A stretch of 64,000 bases of DNA from Orobanche coerulescens (lineage: Eukaryota; Streptophyta; Magnoliopsida; Lamiales; Orobanchaceae), in assembly GCA_033398695.1 (NCBI GenBank), contig CM065801.1, forward strand, positions 8,928,001 to 8,992,000, given 5' to 3'. Every line of letters begins with the position of its first letter. Within the stretch, counting starts at the first letter, position 1. The notes beneath the pieces are model-generated. The model was not told the DNA's origin. It searched no databases and was given only the letters and a program-made list of their open reading frames with translations. Below, one piece after another: positions 10,206 to 22,107 of the stretch. Both the position numbers and the translations under genes were made by a program.

Positions 10206-13200
10206 TAGGGGTGTCGAGTGGTTCGGTTCCGGTTAACCGCACCATTTTTTTCGGTTAACCGGAACCACAAATGGTCCAAATTAGGAACCACAGACCGAAC
10301 CATATTAAAGTGTGGTTAACCGGAACCGCACCGTTCTTGAACGGTTCCGGTTCGGTTAACCACTAGAGAACCATTTTTTTAAATGCACAAAAACAGCTTC
10401 TAATATAGTCATTGTCATCTTTTTAAAAACACTGCTCAAGTATAAACTCGTTAAAAATAAACCTGTTCTAAAAAACTGTGCTCAATTCATTGTTAAAAAA
10501 ATAAACCGCTCTAAAAACCCTTAGCTAATATACGTAATGCACTGCATCTCGTTAAAAACTGCTCTAATTACGTAAAACAAGTAAAAATCATTAAAAAATA
10601 AACTTGTTCTAAAAAACCTGTGCTCAATTCATTGTTAAAAAAAACTGTTCTAAAAAACCTTAGCTAATATACAGAACATACCCGCATCTCGTTAAAAAAA
10701 CATGTTCTAATTACGTAAAATGTAAGTAAAAAGCATTAAAAAATAAACCTGTTCTAAAACCTGTGCTCAATTCATGTTCATAAAAATGTGCTAAATTAAA
10801 ACAATACTTTAAACATAAAAAAAATCATAAACATTGAAACATCAAAATTACATCATCAATCACCAACATTCACGATCACTGGTTCACTGTTCAAAGGTCA
10901 AAAGACTCAAAACAATATAACATCATCAATCACCACCATTCACGATCGATCGTTACCAACAAGACAAAATAAATAACCATCAATCCTAAGACATGAAACA
11001 TCAAAATAAATCCACAAATCCATGATCCATCAACCATCATCACAAGTTCATCGGAATAACAAATCAAAAACCAATATAAAATCAAGCCTCAGATCCCGTC
11101 AATGGCTCGGTGGTAGTAGTATGCGCACTCGTCATCCCAAGTGAAGTCAAAAGACTCAAAACTGTAAAATAAATATGTAAATGTTGATTTCAATTCCAAC
11201 TAAACTGTATAACTTATTGAAATGAAATATTAACTAATTTAAATGTAAATGCACTTGTTTTTGCTTACCCGATCCAAAAACACTTTCTTCTTCTTCGGCT
11301 CCCCCCTCTCCATCCGGAACGAAAATAGTGCTCGATCTCAACCAATTTGATGAGCAAATCAAAGCCTCAACCATCTTTGGAGTTAAAGAACTTCTAAATT
11401 GGTCAAGAACCCACCCCCCTGTGCTAAATGCCGACTCAGAAGCTACGGTGGATATTGGAGTAGCCAATATATCCCTAGCCATTTCTGATAGAACAGGAAA
11501 GTCCGCACCGTGCTTCATCCACCATTGAAGAACATCAAATGAATCAACTGAGTCATCATCATCTCCTTGACTACCCGCGACAATATCATCCACATATTGC
11601 TTCTCACCTAAGTAGATAGCCAACTCTGAAAGATCATCAGGTTCTTGTGCAACATTGTTTCTTGAGATCTTAGAAAGAGAACTTCGAGCACGTCCGGATT
11701 TTGGGCGTTAGCGCTGAGTGGCAGTAGACGGGGTTTGACTTTGTGATTGAGATGTATCCGAGGTGGATTGTTGTGTAGTTGTCATATTGGAAGCTATAGT
11801 CATCTGACTCTTATACTCATTGAACAGATCGGTCATCGAACCTCTGACATATGAAACCAACTCGCTGCCTCGAACATATACATACACTTGATCCAAACAC
11901 ATTTCCACACGTTTCAACTTTTGTCGAGGATCTAACACTGCATCCATGTAGAAAAGTTTGTTCATCTTCGGATTTAGCTCCGTCTCCTCTAGCCAATATT
12001 TTCCAACCTTGTCCCTCATCCTCATCGCCATTGCAGAAACTTCTTCATCAACACTCATCTCGAGATCAGAAATCATCTCAAATATAGCACACATTTCTTT
12101 GAAAAATAAATGTGCAGTGACATAAGCCGCAATGTAGATGAAGATACTTGCCACCCAATAGATTTGTCTTCCTACTGTCAAGGAAGTTACTAATGTATCT
12201 AACTGCACCATCATTGGCACTCGCGTTATCTACAGTACAACAAAGTATCTTCTCCAGACCCCACTCCTTTAGAACTTGAACAACAGCTTCACCTATGTCG
12301 ACACCTTTATGACTGACAATCTTGCGGAAAGCTATGATCTTCTTGTGCAAGACCCAATCCTTTCCTATGAAATGCGCAGTAACACAAATAAAGTTTGTGC
12401 TATTAATTGCAGTCCAGCAATCAGTGGTGATGGACACCCTACTCATCCCCTTCATATTGAAAATCGACTTCAAAGATATAGACTTTTCAAGAAACACCTT
12501 CACACAATCTTCTCGTATGGTTTGCCTGCTTGGAATCATGAACTCAGGACAAACACGAGCAACAAACTTCTTGAACCCCTCATTTTCCACAAATCTGAAC
12601 GGAAGCTCATCTAGAATTATCATCTCGCACAAAGCCAACCTACTAGCCTTTTGGTCAAATCTCCAACTGGTCAACGTCTCACTTCCTTCGCCTACACCAG
12701 GTTGAAAGCTCAGTTTCTTTTGCCCAGATTTTTTCGCTTGTCTCTTCTTGCAAATTGCAGTATGTTTGATCAAAGCACTCGTGCCATTTGTGCCTGAACT
12801 AGCTTGGATCTCGGTACGGCAAACCTTGCATATTCCTTTCCTATGTTTAACAAGCGGATCCCTTTCTTCCCATTCAACCACATCATAATATGCCCAAGCT
12901 TTAGTCTCAACTTAGAGACCTTTCGCTTCTTTCCCGTTACAGTACTCTGAGACTGTGTCTCGGGCCTCTCGGTGAGTGTTTCTAGTTCATGTTCCTCACT
13001 TATATCTTGAATCACACCATTCTCAAGCAATGGTAGAAGTTGGGATTGGGGCATATTTGAGTCTTGAGTAGTATGTTGCTCCATTTCACCTAAATATTTC
13101 AAAAGAATCAAAACCAAAGTTTAAAAACAATTAACAAAACAAAACAGTGAAACACAATATATAATTACTAATCATCAATCATCACTCTCAACTTTGTCAA

Positions 13201-14023
13201 ATTATATAATACATCAACGGACCATTTATCAAACATTTACAGTGAGAGAAAATTGAATCTAACAACAAGGTATTGTTTGAGAGTTTTGAATAACACAAAT
13301 TACAGTGAGAAAACTGACCCATATGTGGTGCTCACTTGGAAGAAATCTGAATCTAAAAATAAAACTAGGGTTACAGGGTATGTTGCTTTTGTTTGAGGGT
13401 TTTGAATAAATACAAATTAAACAAGGTAGAACAGCAACTACCAAGCAATGGAATAAGAATTATACTAATTATCATCAAATTCAAAAGAGAAGAGTAGAAG
13501 AGGAAGAAAAGCGAGATGACCTGAACAGGGTGGTCGCTCCGTCGCTCGGTGGCGAGGCGTGGCAGTGAGCAGCGGTGGAGGCGAGGTGCGGCAGCGAGAG
13601 CGGCGGGCCTGGCGGCGCAGTGAGAGTGAGGTGAGACGTGAGAGACTGGCGGCGCAGAGAGAGTGAGGTGAGAATGAGACGTGAGAGACAGATAGTCGAG
13701 CTCGAGAGAGAAGTCAGTCAGATTTGAGATTGAGAAGAAAATAGGTTTTAGGTGTTTTAAGTTTTAGTTTTAGGGATTAAAAAATAATAATATTTAAATA
13801 TATATTTATAATTTATAAAATTTAAAAATATATATTTATTAAATTTTCGGTTTTCGGTTCTAAACCGAACGGTTCCGGTTAGACCGAAAACCGAAATATC
13901 TCCCAAAATGCTACCAAGAACCGGAACTTAACCATATAATATGGTTCCGGTTCTCCAGAACCGGTGCGGTTCCGGTGTGGTTTCGGTTCTAATCGAGAAC
14001 CGAAAACCTTTTAGACAGCCCTA
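10206..14023 (-). mobile_element. hAT element (family 3), 3818 bp, carrying a damaged transposase
   Basis: The ends are TAGGGGTGTCGAGTGG and the complement of a TAGGGCTG-type end (CAGCCCTA at 14016-14023). The 8-bp duplication CTCGCAAG is exact at 10198-10205 and 14024-14031. Subterminal regions are arrays of GGTTCCGGTT/AACCGGAACC words at both ends. It inserted into the gag of retrotransposon A. It is the only hAT copy in the window with transposase sequence. Confidence 0.92.
11234..13084 (-). pseudogene. hAT transposase with BED finger (RICESLEEPER-like), inactivated
   Basis: Read on the minus strand, an N-terminal Ser/Thr/Glu-rich leader (MEQHTTQDSNM) and a basic KKRKVSK stretch lead into a BED-type zinc finger (CKVC ... 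LIKHTAIC). The hAT core blocks TTDCWTAINSTNFICVTAHF and CCTVDNASANDGAVRYI follow. Next comes the DUF4413-type region (FYMDAVLDPRQKLK) and finally the C-terminal dimerisation block (ISTVASESAFSTGGWVLDQF). Three lesions are visible. There is a one-base frameshift near 12890, between the leader and the finger. An internal deletion near 12080-12130 jumps from GGKYLHLHC to FFKEMCAIFEMISDLE, removing the central catalytic and insertion region. A TAA lies at 11708-11710. It cannot make a complete transposase. Confidence 0.88.
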
Positions 14024-15039
14024 CTCGCAAGGCGGGACAGCTCCGTCTTCAGCCGACTAGGAAGTGATCCTTCATGGCAACCTGGGCACTCTGGCCCAAA
14101 CCTTGAGGCGACGGAGTCCGAATCCGTCACCAGGAGTTCGGCATACCCAACTCCCAAACAAAAATAGGTCAGCCGTTTGGCTACTATTCGCCGAAGAATC
14201 GAGCCCCGCGGCAAAGACATCATCTACAGCGGAGCCAGGGGATCAATACTTGATCGCCTCGGCTCCCGCTCCGAGAGCCAGGCCACGAGCAGCCAGGCCA
14301 CGGCGATGGCCGCTATGCAACGCCAGCTCGACGAGATGAAAGCGCTCCTAGAGACTGGGGTAGGCGCTAGGAGAAAGGTCACCGGACCGAGTGAGCCGCT
14401 CGCGGTCCAGATCGAGCTTGCCCCCGTGCAACCAAAGATCGCTCCGCCTCAGACACCTTTGTATGAGGGGAGATCGGACCCCGAGACTCATCTAAGCAAG
14501 TTCTGGATCTACATGACCGGATGCGGGGCTTCAGACGCGACAAGATGCCGAATGTTCCCATTGACATTGGGCAGTCTTGCCCATAAGTGGTACATCTCAT
14601 TACCACCGCGCTTAATTAACTCTTTTGAGAAGCTGGCGAACGACTTCACGCCGTACTTCGCCGCCAAGGACGCTCGGCCCGAAGGTCCCCACCGCATGAT
14701 GAAGATCAGGCAGGGGAAAGACGAGTCCGATGTTGATTACATCGACCGGGTGGATGAAATAGTCCTCACCGGCGAGCCCACAAGCGACGAGATCGCCCTC
14801 CACTCAGTCCTAGGGGGATTTGATGGCCTTTCACCCATGTTCAGGCACCTCACAAAGGACATCCCCCGACCTACGAAATCTTCCGCGCCAAGGCCGCCGA
14901 CTTTCTGGCCAGGCAGAGGCTGCTCACCGTTCGCCTAGGCGATGGGGCAACCAGAGAGAGGAAGGCACCATCTCCCGTCCCAAATAAGGCGATCGCCAAG
15001 CCAAGAAAGGCGATCGTGAGGCCACCCGGTGAGTTCGAG

Positions 15040-15593
15040 TAGAGATGTTAAACGGGCTAGCCCTAGCGGTTCCGGGCTAGCCCTAGCGGGCTTCGGGCTA
15101 AACGGTCCGGGCTAAAAAAGCCCGGATTTAAACGGGCTAGGAAATATTGGCCCTAACCCTAACCCTAACGGGTTTCGGGCTAAACGGGCTAAACGGGCTA
15201 AATATTTAAAAAATTTATTTTTTATTTTTTTATAAGTAAAAAAACAACAACAATATATTTTATATATATAGTAACAACTATACTATAATAAATATAACAA
15301 AAAATACACTTTTATGTATATATATATATATATACACACTATATTAACAAATACAGTAATAATATATATTATATATAATATTAATATATATTATATATAT
15401 AATATTAATATAGTGTATATATATATATATATCGGAGCTAGCCTAAGCCGGGCTAGCCTAACAAGCTTCGGGCTAAACGGTCCGGGCCAAAAAAGCCCGG
15501 ATTTAAACGGGCTAGGAAATATCGGCCCTAACCCGGTTTTTTGGCGGGTTAAACGGGCCAGCCCTACGGGCCCGAGCCCGTTTAACATCTCTA
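15040..15593. mobile_element. hAT-type MITE (family 4), copy 1, 554 bp
   Basis: The terminal inverted repeats TAGAGATGTTAAACGGGC are perfect at both ends, with the identical 8-bp duplication AGTTCGAG at 15032-15039 and 15594-15601. The ends carry GGGCTAGCCC/CGGGCTAAACGG arrays and the centre is (TA)-rich. The element splits the gag of retrotransposon A. Confidence 0.93.
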
Positions 15594-15941
15594 AGTTCGA
15601 GGCCTTCGAGGATGTGGAAGTCCACCTCCTCCGCAACCTCAACCTATCTCCGGCCCATATCTTCAACGCCATCAAGGGGCGCAAATGGCTAAGCAAGCCA
15701 AGGGCGATAAGGGACAACGATCATCTGGACCGCGATAAATTTTGTGCCTACCACAAAAGTCCCGGCCACAACACCAGCCAATACCGCGACCTCCTCAGAC
15801 AACTCTGGAGATTGTTCGAGGAAGGCAAGCTGGACAGTTTACTCAATGTGCAAAGTGCTTAACGTGATTCTCCAATCCTCCACAAGTGATCTTCTGCAGC
15901 AAAACAAACCAAAGGCTACTGCCTGAGCAACGCCTCCAAAA

Positions 15942-16814
15942 AAGAGGATGACTCGCTCGCCCTCTAAAGTTCGTCATCTAACATGATGGATTTAGGCAAG
16001 CGATTGCCTCCAGTTGCACAACATATACCGTCGAGGATCGCCATCTAACATGACGGTCCGAGGCAAAAGAGTGCCGCCATGGTCGCAGAGGTCGATGAAA
16101 CCGACGGCCCGTCCATGCAAGGTTCCTTTGGGCAGAGATCGCTCGCCCTTCGTTTAAATACGAGGCGGGTGTAGCGAAGGACCCCCCAAAACAAATCAGA
16201 GGATGAGTCGCTCGCCCTCTAAAGTTCGTCATCAACATGAAGGACCTAGGCAAGCGATCGCCTCCACTTGCACAACGTATACCGTCGAGGATCGCCATCT
16301 AACATGACGGTCCGAGGTAGAAGAGTGCCGCCATGGCCGCGGAGGTCGATGAAACCGACGGCCCGTCCATGCAAGATTCCTTTGGGCAGAGATCGCTTGC
16401 CCTTTGTTTAAATACGAGGCGGGCGTAGCCGAAGGACCCTCCAAAACAAATCAGAGGATGACTCGCTCGCCCTCTAAAGTTCGTCATCAACATGAAGGAC
16501 CTAGGCAAGCGATCGCCTCCCCTTACACAACGTACACCGAAGAGGATCAACATCTAACATGACGATCCCAGGAAGAAAAGTGCCAACATGGTTGTGGAGG
16601 TCGATGGAACCGATCTCTGCGACCATGCAAGGTTCCTTTGGGCAGAGATCGCTCGCCCTTCGTTTAAATACGAGGCAGACGTAGCCAAAGGACCCTCCAA
16701 AACAGATCTATGGACCCGCTCGCCTGCCCTCAAAGGTCCATCATCTAACATGGTGAACCTGGACAATGCGACGCGTCCCTACCCCCGTCACAACGTATGA
16801 CCTCAAAGGTCCGC
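15942..16814 (+). repeat. 3' tandem repeats of element A, about 255-bp unit
   Basis: Units begin AGAGGATGACTCGCTCGCC at 15942, 16198 and 16453, with a partial fourth from about 16711. Each contains CCGTCGAGGATCGCCATCTAAC-type text, a CATGCAAGGTTCCT block and GTTTAAATACGAGG. The array is cut by element B at 16815 and related sequence resumes at 22108. Minus-strand frames across it merely follow the repeat period. Confidence 0.85.
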
Positions 16815-17783
16815 TGTTATGTCGAGATTTATACACCTCAACAAGCGATCGGCACAAAGACCGGGCGACCGAACCAGAGTCAAATAGACCAAGACAGACT
16901 TGCCGATCGAAGGACCCAGAGCAGGACCCAGCGCCGAGCGGTCGACTGCCAAGGCGATCATCTCCCGGCAACTAGCGATCGTCCCAAGTGCCCGATCATG
17001 GACGACCGCCTCATGCCACGCAAAGCCAACATCCGCCAAGTCTGCGAAGGCCGAAACTCGGAATAGAGACCCACGTGTAGATCCGGAAAAGCCGCCGCAG
17101 GATAAGGCCCTTTGACCCCAACCTGTCACCATCTTCTCACCTACCGACAGACCCGCCGAAAGGTCCAAGGTGGGACCTCCCGGGACAGCAACAGAGATGC
17201 GTGTTGTACTCTCATTGGTTCGCCTAGCTGGCTGCCAGCAGCAACCGCGGACTTTAAGGCAATCAACCCATGTGCTAAAGACGATCGCCCCCTTATTATA
17301 ATATAGGAAAGGTGATCGCCCGTCAGGATTAAGACATCCCAGCTCCTCCTATAAATAGAAGGCTTCCTGCACTTGGAAAAGGATCTGCTGCTTTACTCTT
17401 GGCTTCGCTTCTCTATCTTGGCCACGCTATAAACTTCGGACATCTTTCTATCTCTCACTCTCGAAACCTCTTAATCGAAAGATGGTCGACAGAAACGAGA
17501 ACAAGAACTCACAGAGCTTCAACTCTGGTTCTTCCGGCAATCACCAGCACTCAAGAGCTAGATAACTAGGGTCTTTTACACTCATTGTAATTGTACTCTT
17601 ACATTAATATTTGTACTCCAACGTATTCGTATTAATAACATCTCGCGAGAGCATTCAAGCCCGGACCTAACAAACCCGGTAAATCTTGCGTTATTTACTT
17701 CCCCACGGACGTGCTCTCGCATTTTGTTTGTTACTCGTCCATTCCAGCAATATCATCTCCGGATTATATTTCGGGTAACAACA
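16815..17783 (+). repeat. 5' LTR of element B
   Basis: Starts TGTTATGTCGAG and ends GGGTAACAACA. It is highly similar to the 3' LTR, with scattered substitutions, many C/T or A/G. TATAAATAG at 17350-17358 is a plausible TATA box. Confidence 0.85.
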
Positions 17784-17803
17784 ATTGGCGCTAAAAGGAG
17801 GGC
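17784..17803 (+). other. Primer-binding-like site of element B
   Basis: ATTGGCGCTAAAAGGAGGG follows the 5' LTR immediately and shares TTGGCGCTA with A and C. Confidence 0.6.
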
Positions 17804-17911
17804 ATCTTAACCTTCATTTTTATTCCAACCGTCTCGAAGAACACTCACTGTTCTCCAGGGCATATACTTGAAGAAACACTCACTATTCTTCAAAGAAAAA
17901 CCTTCAGATTC

Positions 17912-18161
17912 ATGACGTCTGCCACCACATCAAAGAGATCCACTCTCCGAACCGCCGGACGCCTTATTCCGGCTCAATCCGACCCCCAACCCACGGCGTA
18001 GGGTAGAGATGTTAAACGGGCTCGGGCCCGTAGGGCTGGCCCGTTTAACCCGCCAAAAAACCGGGTTAGGGCCGATATTTCCTAGCCCGTTTAAATCCGG
18101 ACTTTTTTGGCCCGGACCGTTTAGCCCGAAGCTGTTAGCTAGCCCGGCCCGCTAGGCTAGC

Positions 18162-18234
<73 letters not shown>

Positions 18235-20073
18235 TATATTAATATTATATATATAATATATATTAATATTATATATAATATATATTATTACTGTATTTGT
18301 TAATATAGTGTGTATATATATATATATATACATAAAAGTGTATTTTTTGTTATATTTATTATAGTATAGTTGTTACTATATATATAAAATATATTGTTGT
18401 TGTTTTTTTACTTATAAAAAAATAAAAAATAAATTTTTTAAATATTTAGCCCGTTTAGCCCGTTTAGCCCGAAACCCGTTAGGGTTAGGGTTAGGGCCAA
18501 TATTTCCTAGCCCGTTTAAATCCGGGCTTTTTTAGCCCGGACCGTTTAGCCCGGCTGGCCAGGCTAGCTAGGGCTAGCCCGTTTAACATCTCTAGCGTAG
18601 GGTGGCCGCGGCGGCGCGAGACTCTCGATCCCGCCCCCGAGGGACGGCCCTAGCCTCTCGCTCGATCAGTTCCAAACAGCGGAACAGATCGAGGAGGCCA
18701 TGGCCATCCTACGGGAGCGACGGAGAGCATGCGGTACGCCCGCAATTACCCCATCAGCCATCTGCCGCGCGGGCAAACGGAATCTCAAGGGGTTACGTGT
18801 CGAGCGATCGTCAGGAAGCCCCGATTCACGAGCAGAGGCACTCGCGAGGCGGGACGGTTCCGTTTTCAGCCGCCTAGGCAGCGACCCATCATGGCGGCCG
18901 GGGCATTCTGGCGCCAGCCATGAGACGACGGAGCCCGAATCCGTCACCAGGAATTCGGCATACCCAACTCCCAAAATTCAGGTCGGCTACTTGGCTCCCC
19001 CTCGCCGAAGAACCGAGATCGGCGACGAAGACCTCATCGCCTACCGCGGAGCCAGGAGATCAATACACGATCGCCTCGGCTCCCGCTCCGAGTGCCAAAC
19101 CATGAGCGACCAAGCTACGGCGATGGCCGCAATGCAGCGCCAGGTCGATGGCATGAAGGCGCTCCTAGAAACTGGGGCAGGCGCCAAGAGAAAGATCGCT
19201 GGGCCGAGCGAGCCGCTCGCGGTCCAGATCGAACTTGCCCCCGTGCAGCCAATGATCGCTCCTCCTCAAACACCTTTGTACGAGGGGAGGTCGGACCCCG
19301 AGACTCACCTGAGCAAGTTCCAGATCTACATGACCGGATGTGGGGCATCATACGCGACCAGGTGCCGAATGTTCCCGTTGACATTGGGCGAACTGGCCCA
19401 TAGGTGGTACATCTCACTGCCACCGCGATCAATCAGTTCCTTTGAACAACTGGCGAGCGACTTCACGTCGTACTTCGCTGCCAAGGTCGCTGGACCAGAA
19501 GGTCCCCACCGCATGATGAAAATCAAGCAGGGGGAAGGCGAGACCGACGCAGACTACATCGACCGGGTGGATGAGATAATCCTCAACGGCGAGCCCGTAA
19601 GCGACGAGATCGCCCTCTACTCGGTCCTAGGGGGATTCAATGGTCTTTCGCCCATGTTCAGGCACCTTACGAAGGACATCCCCCCGACCTACACGATCTT
19701 CCGCGCCAAGGCCGCAGACTTTTTGGCCAGCCGGAGGTTGCTCGCCCTTCGCCAAAGCGATGGGGCAGAGACGGCGATCGCCAAGTTCAACAAGGCGGTC
19801 GCCAAGCCACCCGGTGATTTCAGGACCTTCGAGGATGTGGAAGCCCACCTCTACCACAACCTCAATCTATCTCCGGCTCATATTTTCTACGCCATCCATG
19901 GGCGCGAGCGGCTAAGCAAGCCGAAGGCGGTAAGGGACCACGGTCATCTAGACCGCAACAAATTTTGTGCTTACCACAAGAGTCCCGACCACAACACCGA
20001 TCATTGCCGCGACCTCCTCAGACAACTCTGGAGATTGTTCGAGGAGGGCAAGCTGGACTATTTAGTAACTTAG
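17912..20073 (+). pseudogene. gag of element B, one early stop and one MITE insertion
   Basis: The ATG at 17912 begins MTSATTSKRSTLRTAG. A TAG at 17998-18000 stands where A has GAA, and directly after it lies the family 4 MITE (18004-18594). From 18601 the same frame is open to 20073. It carries the capsid-type block (APPQTPLYEGRSDPETHLSK, WYISLPPRSISSFEQLASDF, YIDRVDEIILNGEPVSDEIA) and a C-terminal finger-like motif FCAYHKSPDHNTDHCRDLL. This C-x2-H-x4-H-x3/4-C arrangement is seen in Tat-group Gag proteins. A shortened protein could start at the internal ATG at 18700. No protease or RT follows the stop. Confidence 0.87.
18004..18594. mobile_element. hAT-type MITE (family 4), copy 2, 591 bp
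   Basis: Terminal repeats TAGAGATGTTAAACGGGC match those of copy 1 at 15040, but the element is in the opposite orientation. The exact 8-bp duplication GCGTAGGG lies at 17996-18003 and 18595-18602. A long (TA)n tract is central. It sits in the gag of element B at a different site from copy 1 in A. Confidence 0.93.
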
Positions 20074-20312
20074 CCGGAGCTCCGGGCGGAAAGGATCAAA
20101 GTGTCGCGATCGGCGTCAGAACGACGATCGCCAGTCTCCCAGTCCGATCGCCAGAATCAAACACGGCGAGCCAGAGGATTCATACGAGTCGATCCTCCCG
20201 ATCAACCCTGGCGGCCAGATCTTTATGCTTCAATCAAGAGGTGGAAACTTCGGAGGTCTCTCCCCAGTTTCCGTCATGTCAAACAAAAGGCTACTGCCCA
20301 AGCAACGTCTCT

Positions 20313-20835
20313 AAAAAATAGAGGACTCGCTCGCCATCTAAAGTTCATCATCCAACATGATGGACCTAGGCACGAGATCGCCTCCCTCATCACAACGTTT
20401 ACCGTCGAGGATCGCCATCTAACATGACGATCCGAGGTAGAAGAGTGCAGCCATGGTTCTGGAAGTCGATGGAACCGACAGCTTCGTCCATGCAAGGTTC
20501 CTCTGGGCTGCGATCGCTCGCCCTTCGTTTAAATACGAGGCGGGCGTAGCCGAAGGACCCTCCAAACAAATCTGTGGACACGCTCGCCCGCCCTCAAAGG
20601 TTCATCATCTAACTTGGTGGACCCGGACGATGCAACGCGTCCCTACCCCCGTCACAACGTATACCGTTGAGGACCGCCATCTAGCATGACGATCCGAGGT
20701 AAAAAAGTGCTAACAAGCCGCGGACGTGGAGTCGATTAATCCGACGACGCCCCGCGCAAGGACTCCTCCAGACCAAGACCGCTCGCCCTTCGTTTAAATA
20801 CGAGGCGGGCGCAGCCTAACGGAGGACCCTCACAA
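20313..20835 (+). repeat. 3' tandem repeats of element B
   Basis: About two diverged units of the family seen in A, with GTTTAAATACGAGGCGGGC recurring at about 20527 and 20793. The untranslated stretch 20836-21128 continues to the purine tract. A 199-residue frame from 20840 runs into the LTR and has no domain. Confidence 0.75.
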
Positions 20836-21128
20836 TAAAGTGAGTCGTGAGACAAACCTACAGGTGGAATCTCCCTCGTGCACAAGACACGGTCATGGAG
20901 GTCAGTCCATCGAACTCCGCGACCGTGCACGGTTCCTCAAGGTCGAAACAATCGGACTTCCACGAGGGATCTGCAAAATTGAAGATCACAAGAACAAGAT
21001 TGAAGATAGCTCGCCAAACGACCAGGTCGCCCAAATCCGAGACCAAAGTCCGCTCAACGGATCGCCCGTCTTTATCCTAAACGATCGCCAGTGGAACCAC
21101 CTCACCCCATGTCTTCAACATCGGAGCA

Positions 21129-21142
21129 AGCTGGGGGGCAAT
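21129..21142 (+). other. Polypurine tract of element B
   Basis: AGCTGGGGGGCAATT immediately precedes the 3' LTR. The matching position in A (42488-42499) reads GAGCTGGGGGTAATT, and C has the complement at 27515-27530. Confidence 0.7.
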
Positions 21143-22107
21143 TTTTGTGTCGAGATTTATACACCTCAACAGGCGATCGGCACAAAGATCGGGCGACCGA
21201 ACCAGAGTCAAATAGACCAAGGCAGACTTGCCGATCGAAGGACCCAGGCGGGACCAGTAGCCGCGGTCATCGCCAAGGCGATCGTCTCCCGGCAACTAGC
21301 GATCGTCCCAAGTGCCCGATCATGGACGACCGCCTCATGCCACGCAAAGCCAACATCCGCCAAGTCTGCGAAGGCCGAAACTCGGAATAGAGACCTACGT
21401 GCAGATCCGAAAAAGGCGCCGCAGGATAAGGCCCTTTGACCCCATCCTGTCACCATCTTCTCACCTACCGACAGACCCGTCGAAAGGTCCAAGGTGGGAC
21501 CTCCCGGGACAGCAACAGAGATGCGTGTTGTACTCTCATTGGTTCGCCTAGCTGGCTGCCAGCAGCAGCCGCGGACTTTAAGGCAATCAGCCCATGTGCT
21601 AAAGACGATCGCCCCCTTATTATAATACAGGAAAGGCGATCGCCCATCAGGATTAAGACATCCCAGCTCCTCCTATAAATAGAAGGCTTCATGCACTTGG
21701 AAAAGGATCTGCTGTTTTACTCTTGGCTTCGCTTCTCTATCTTGGCCACGCTATAAACTTCGGACATCTTTCTATCTCTCACTCTCGAAACCTCTTAACC
21801 CAAAGACGGTCGGCAGAAACGAGAACAAGAACTCACAGAGCTTCAACTCTGGTTCTTCCGGCAATCACCAGCACTCAAGAGCTAGATAACTAGGATCTTT
21901 TACACTCATTGTAATTGTACTCTTACATTAATATTTGTACTCCAACGCATTCGTATTAATAACATCTCGCGAGAGCATTCAAGCCCGGGCCTAACAAACC
22001 CGACAAATCTTGCGTTATTTACTTCCCCACGGACGTGCTCTCGCATTTTGTTTGTTACTCGTCCATTCCAGCAATATCATCTCCGGATTATATTTTGGGT
22101 AACAACA
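21143..22107 (+). repeat. 3' LTR of element B
   Basis: Aligns throughout with 16815-17783 and ends GGGTAACAACA, followed by the TCCGC duplication. Confidence 0.85.

Larger units (their letters stand above)
9876..15862 (+). pseudogene. gag of element A, broken by two hAT-type insertions and frameshifts
   Basis: The ATG at 9876 starts MTSATTSKRATLRSA, the same leader as in B. A 2-base shift near 10000 brings a stop at about 10008. The 3.8-kb hAT element at 10206-14023 splits the frame, which resumes through 14938 with the capsid-type block APPQTPLYEGRSDPETHLSK and WYISLPPRLINSFEKLANDF (retrotransposon gag domain). Loss of one C near 14865 shifts the end of that block. A second hAT element sits at 15040-15593. 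The last piece ends with FCAYHKSPGHNTSQYRDLL, the C-x2-H...H finger-like motif of Tat-group Gag, in which the final Cys seen in B (DHCRDLL) is changed to Tyr. The frame stops at 15860-15862. No pol follows. Confidence 0.85.
16815..22107 (+). mobile_element. LTR retrotransposon B: gag-only relative of A
   Basis: LTRs lie at 16815-17783 and 21143-22107, flanked by the exact 5-bp duplication TCCGC (16810-16814 and 22108-22112). A primer-binding-like site follows at 17784 and a purine tract GCTGGGGGGCAA precedes the 3' LTR at about 21130. The interior holds only gag, a MITE and 3' tandem repeats. With no room for pol, it matches the non-autonomous LTR-gag-LTR (TR-GAG) layout and would depend on proteins supplied in trans. 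Confidence 0.9.

Noticed and set aside
15150..15180. CCCTAACCCTAACCCTAA repeats (also in complement near 18480)
   Set aside because: Only three units, inside both copies of the family 4 MITE where CGGGCTAA words are iterated; plant telomere repeats are CCCTAAA. Not a telomere or interstitial telomeric site.
16554..16971. Repeated minus-strand frames beginning with similar peptides
   Set aside because: They follow the 255-bp tandem repeat period and are not related genes.
20840..21439. 199-residue frame across the 3' region and LTR of B
   Set aside because: Crosses the LTR border, no domain, and matches only other non-coding parts of the family.
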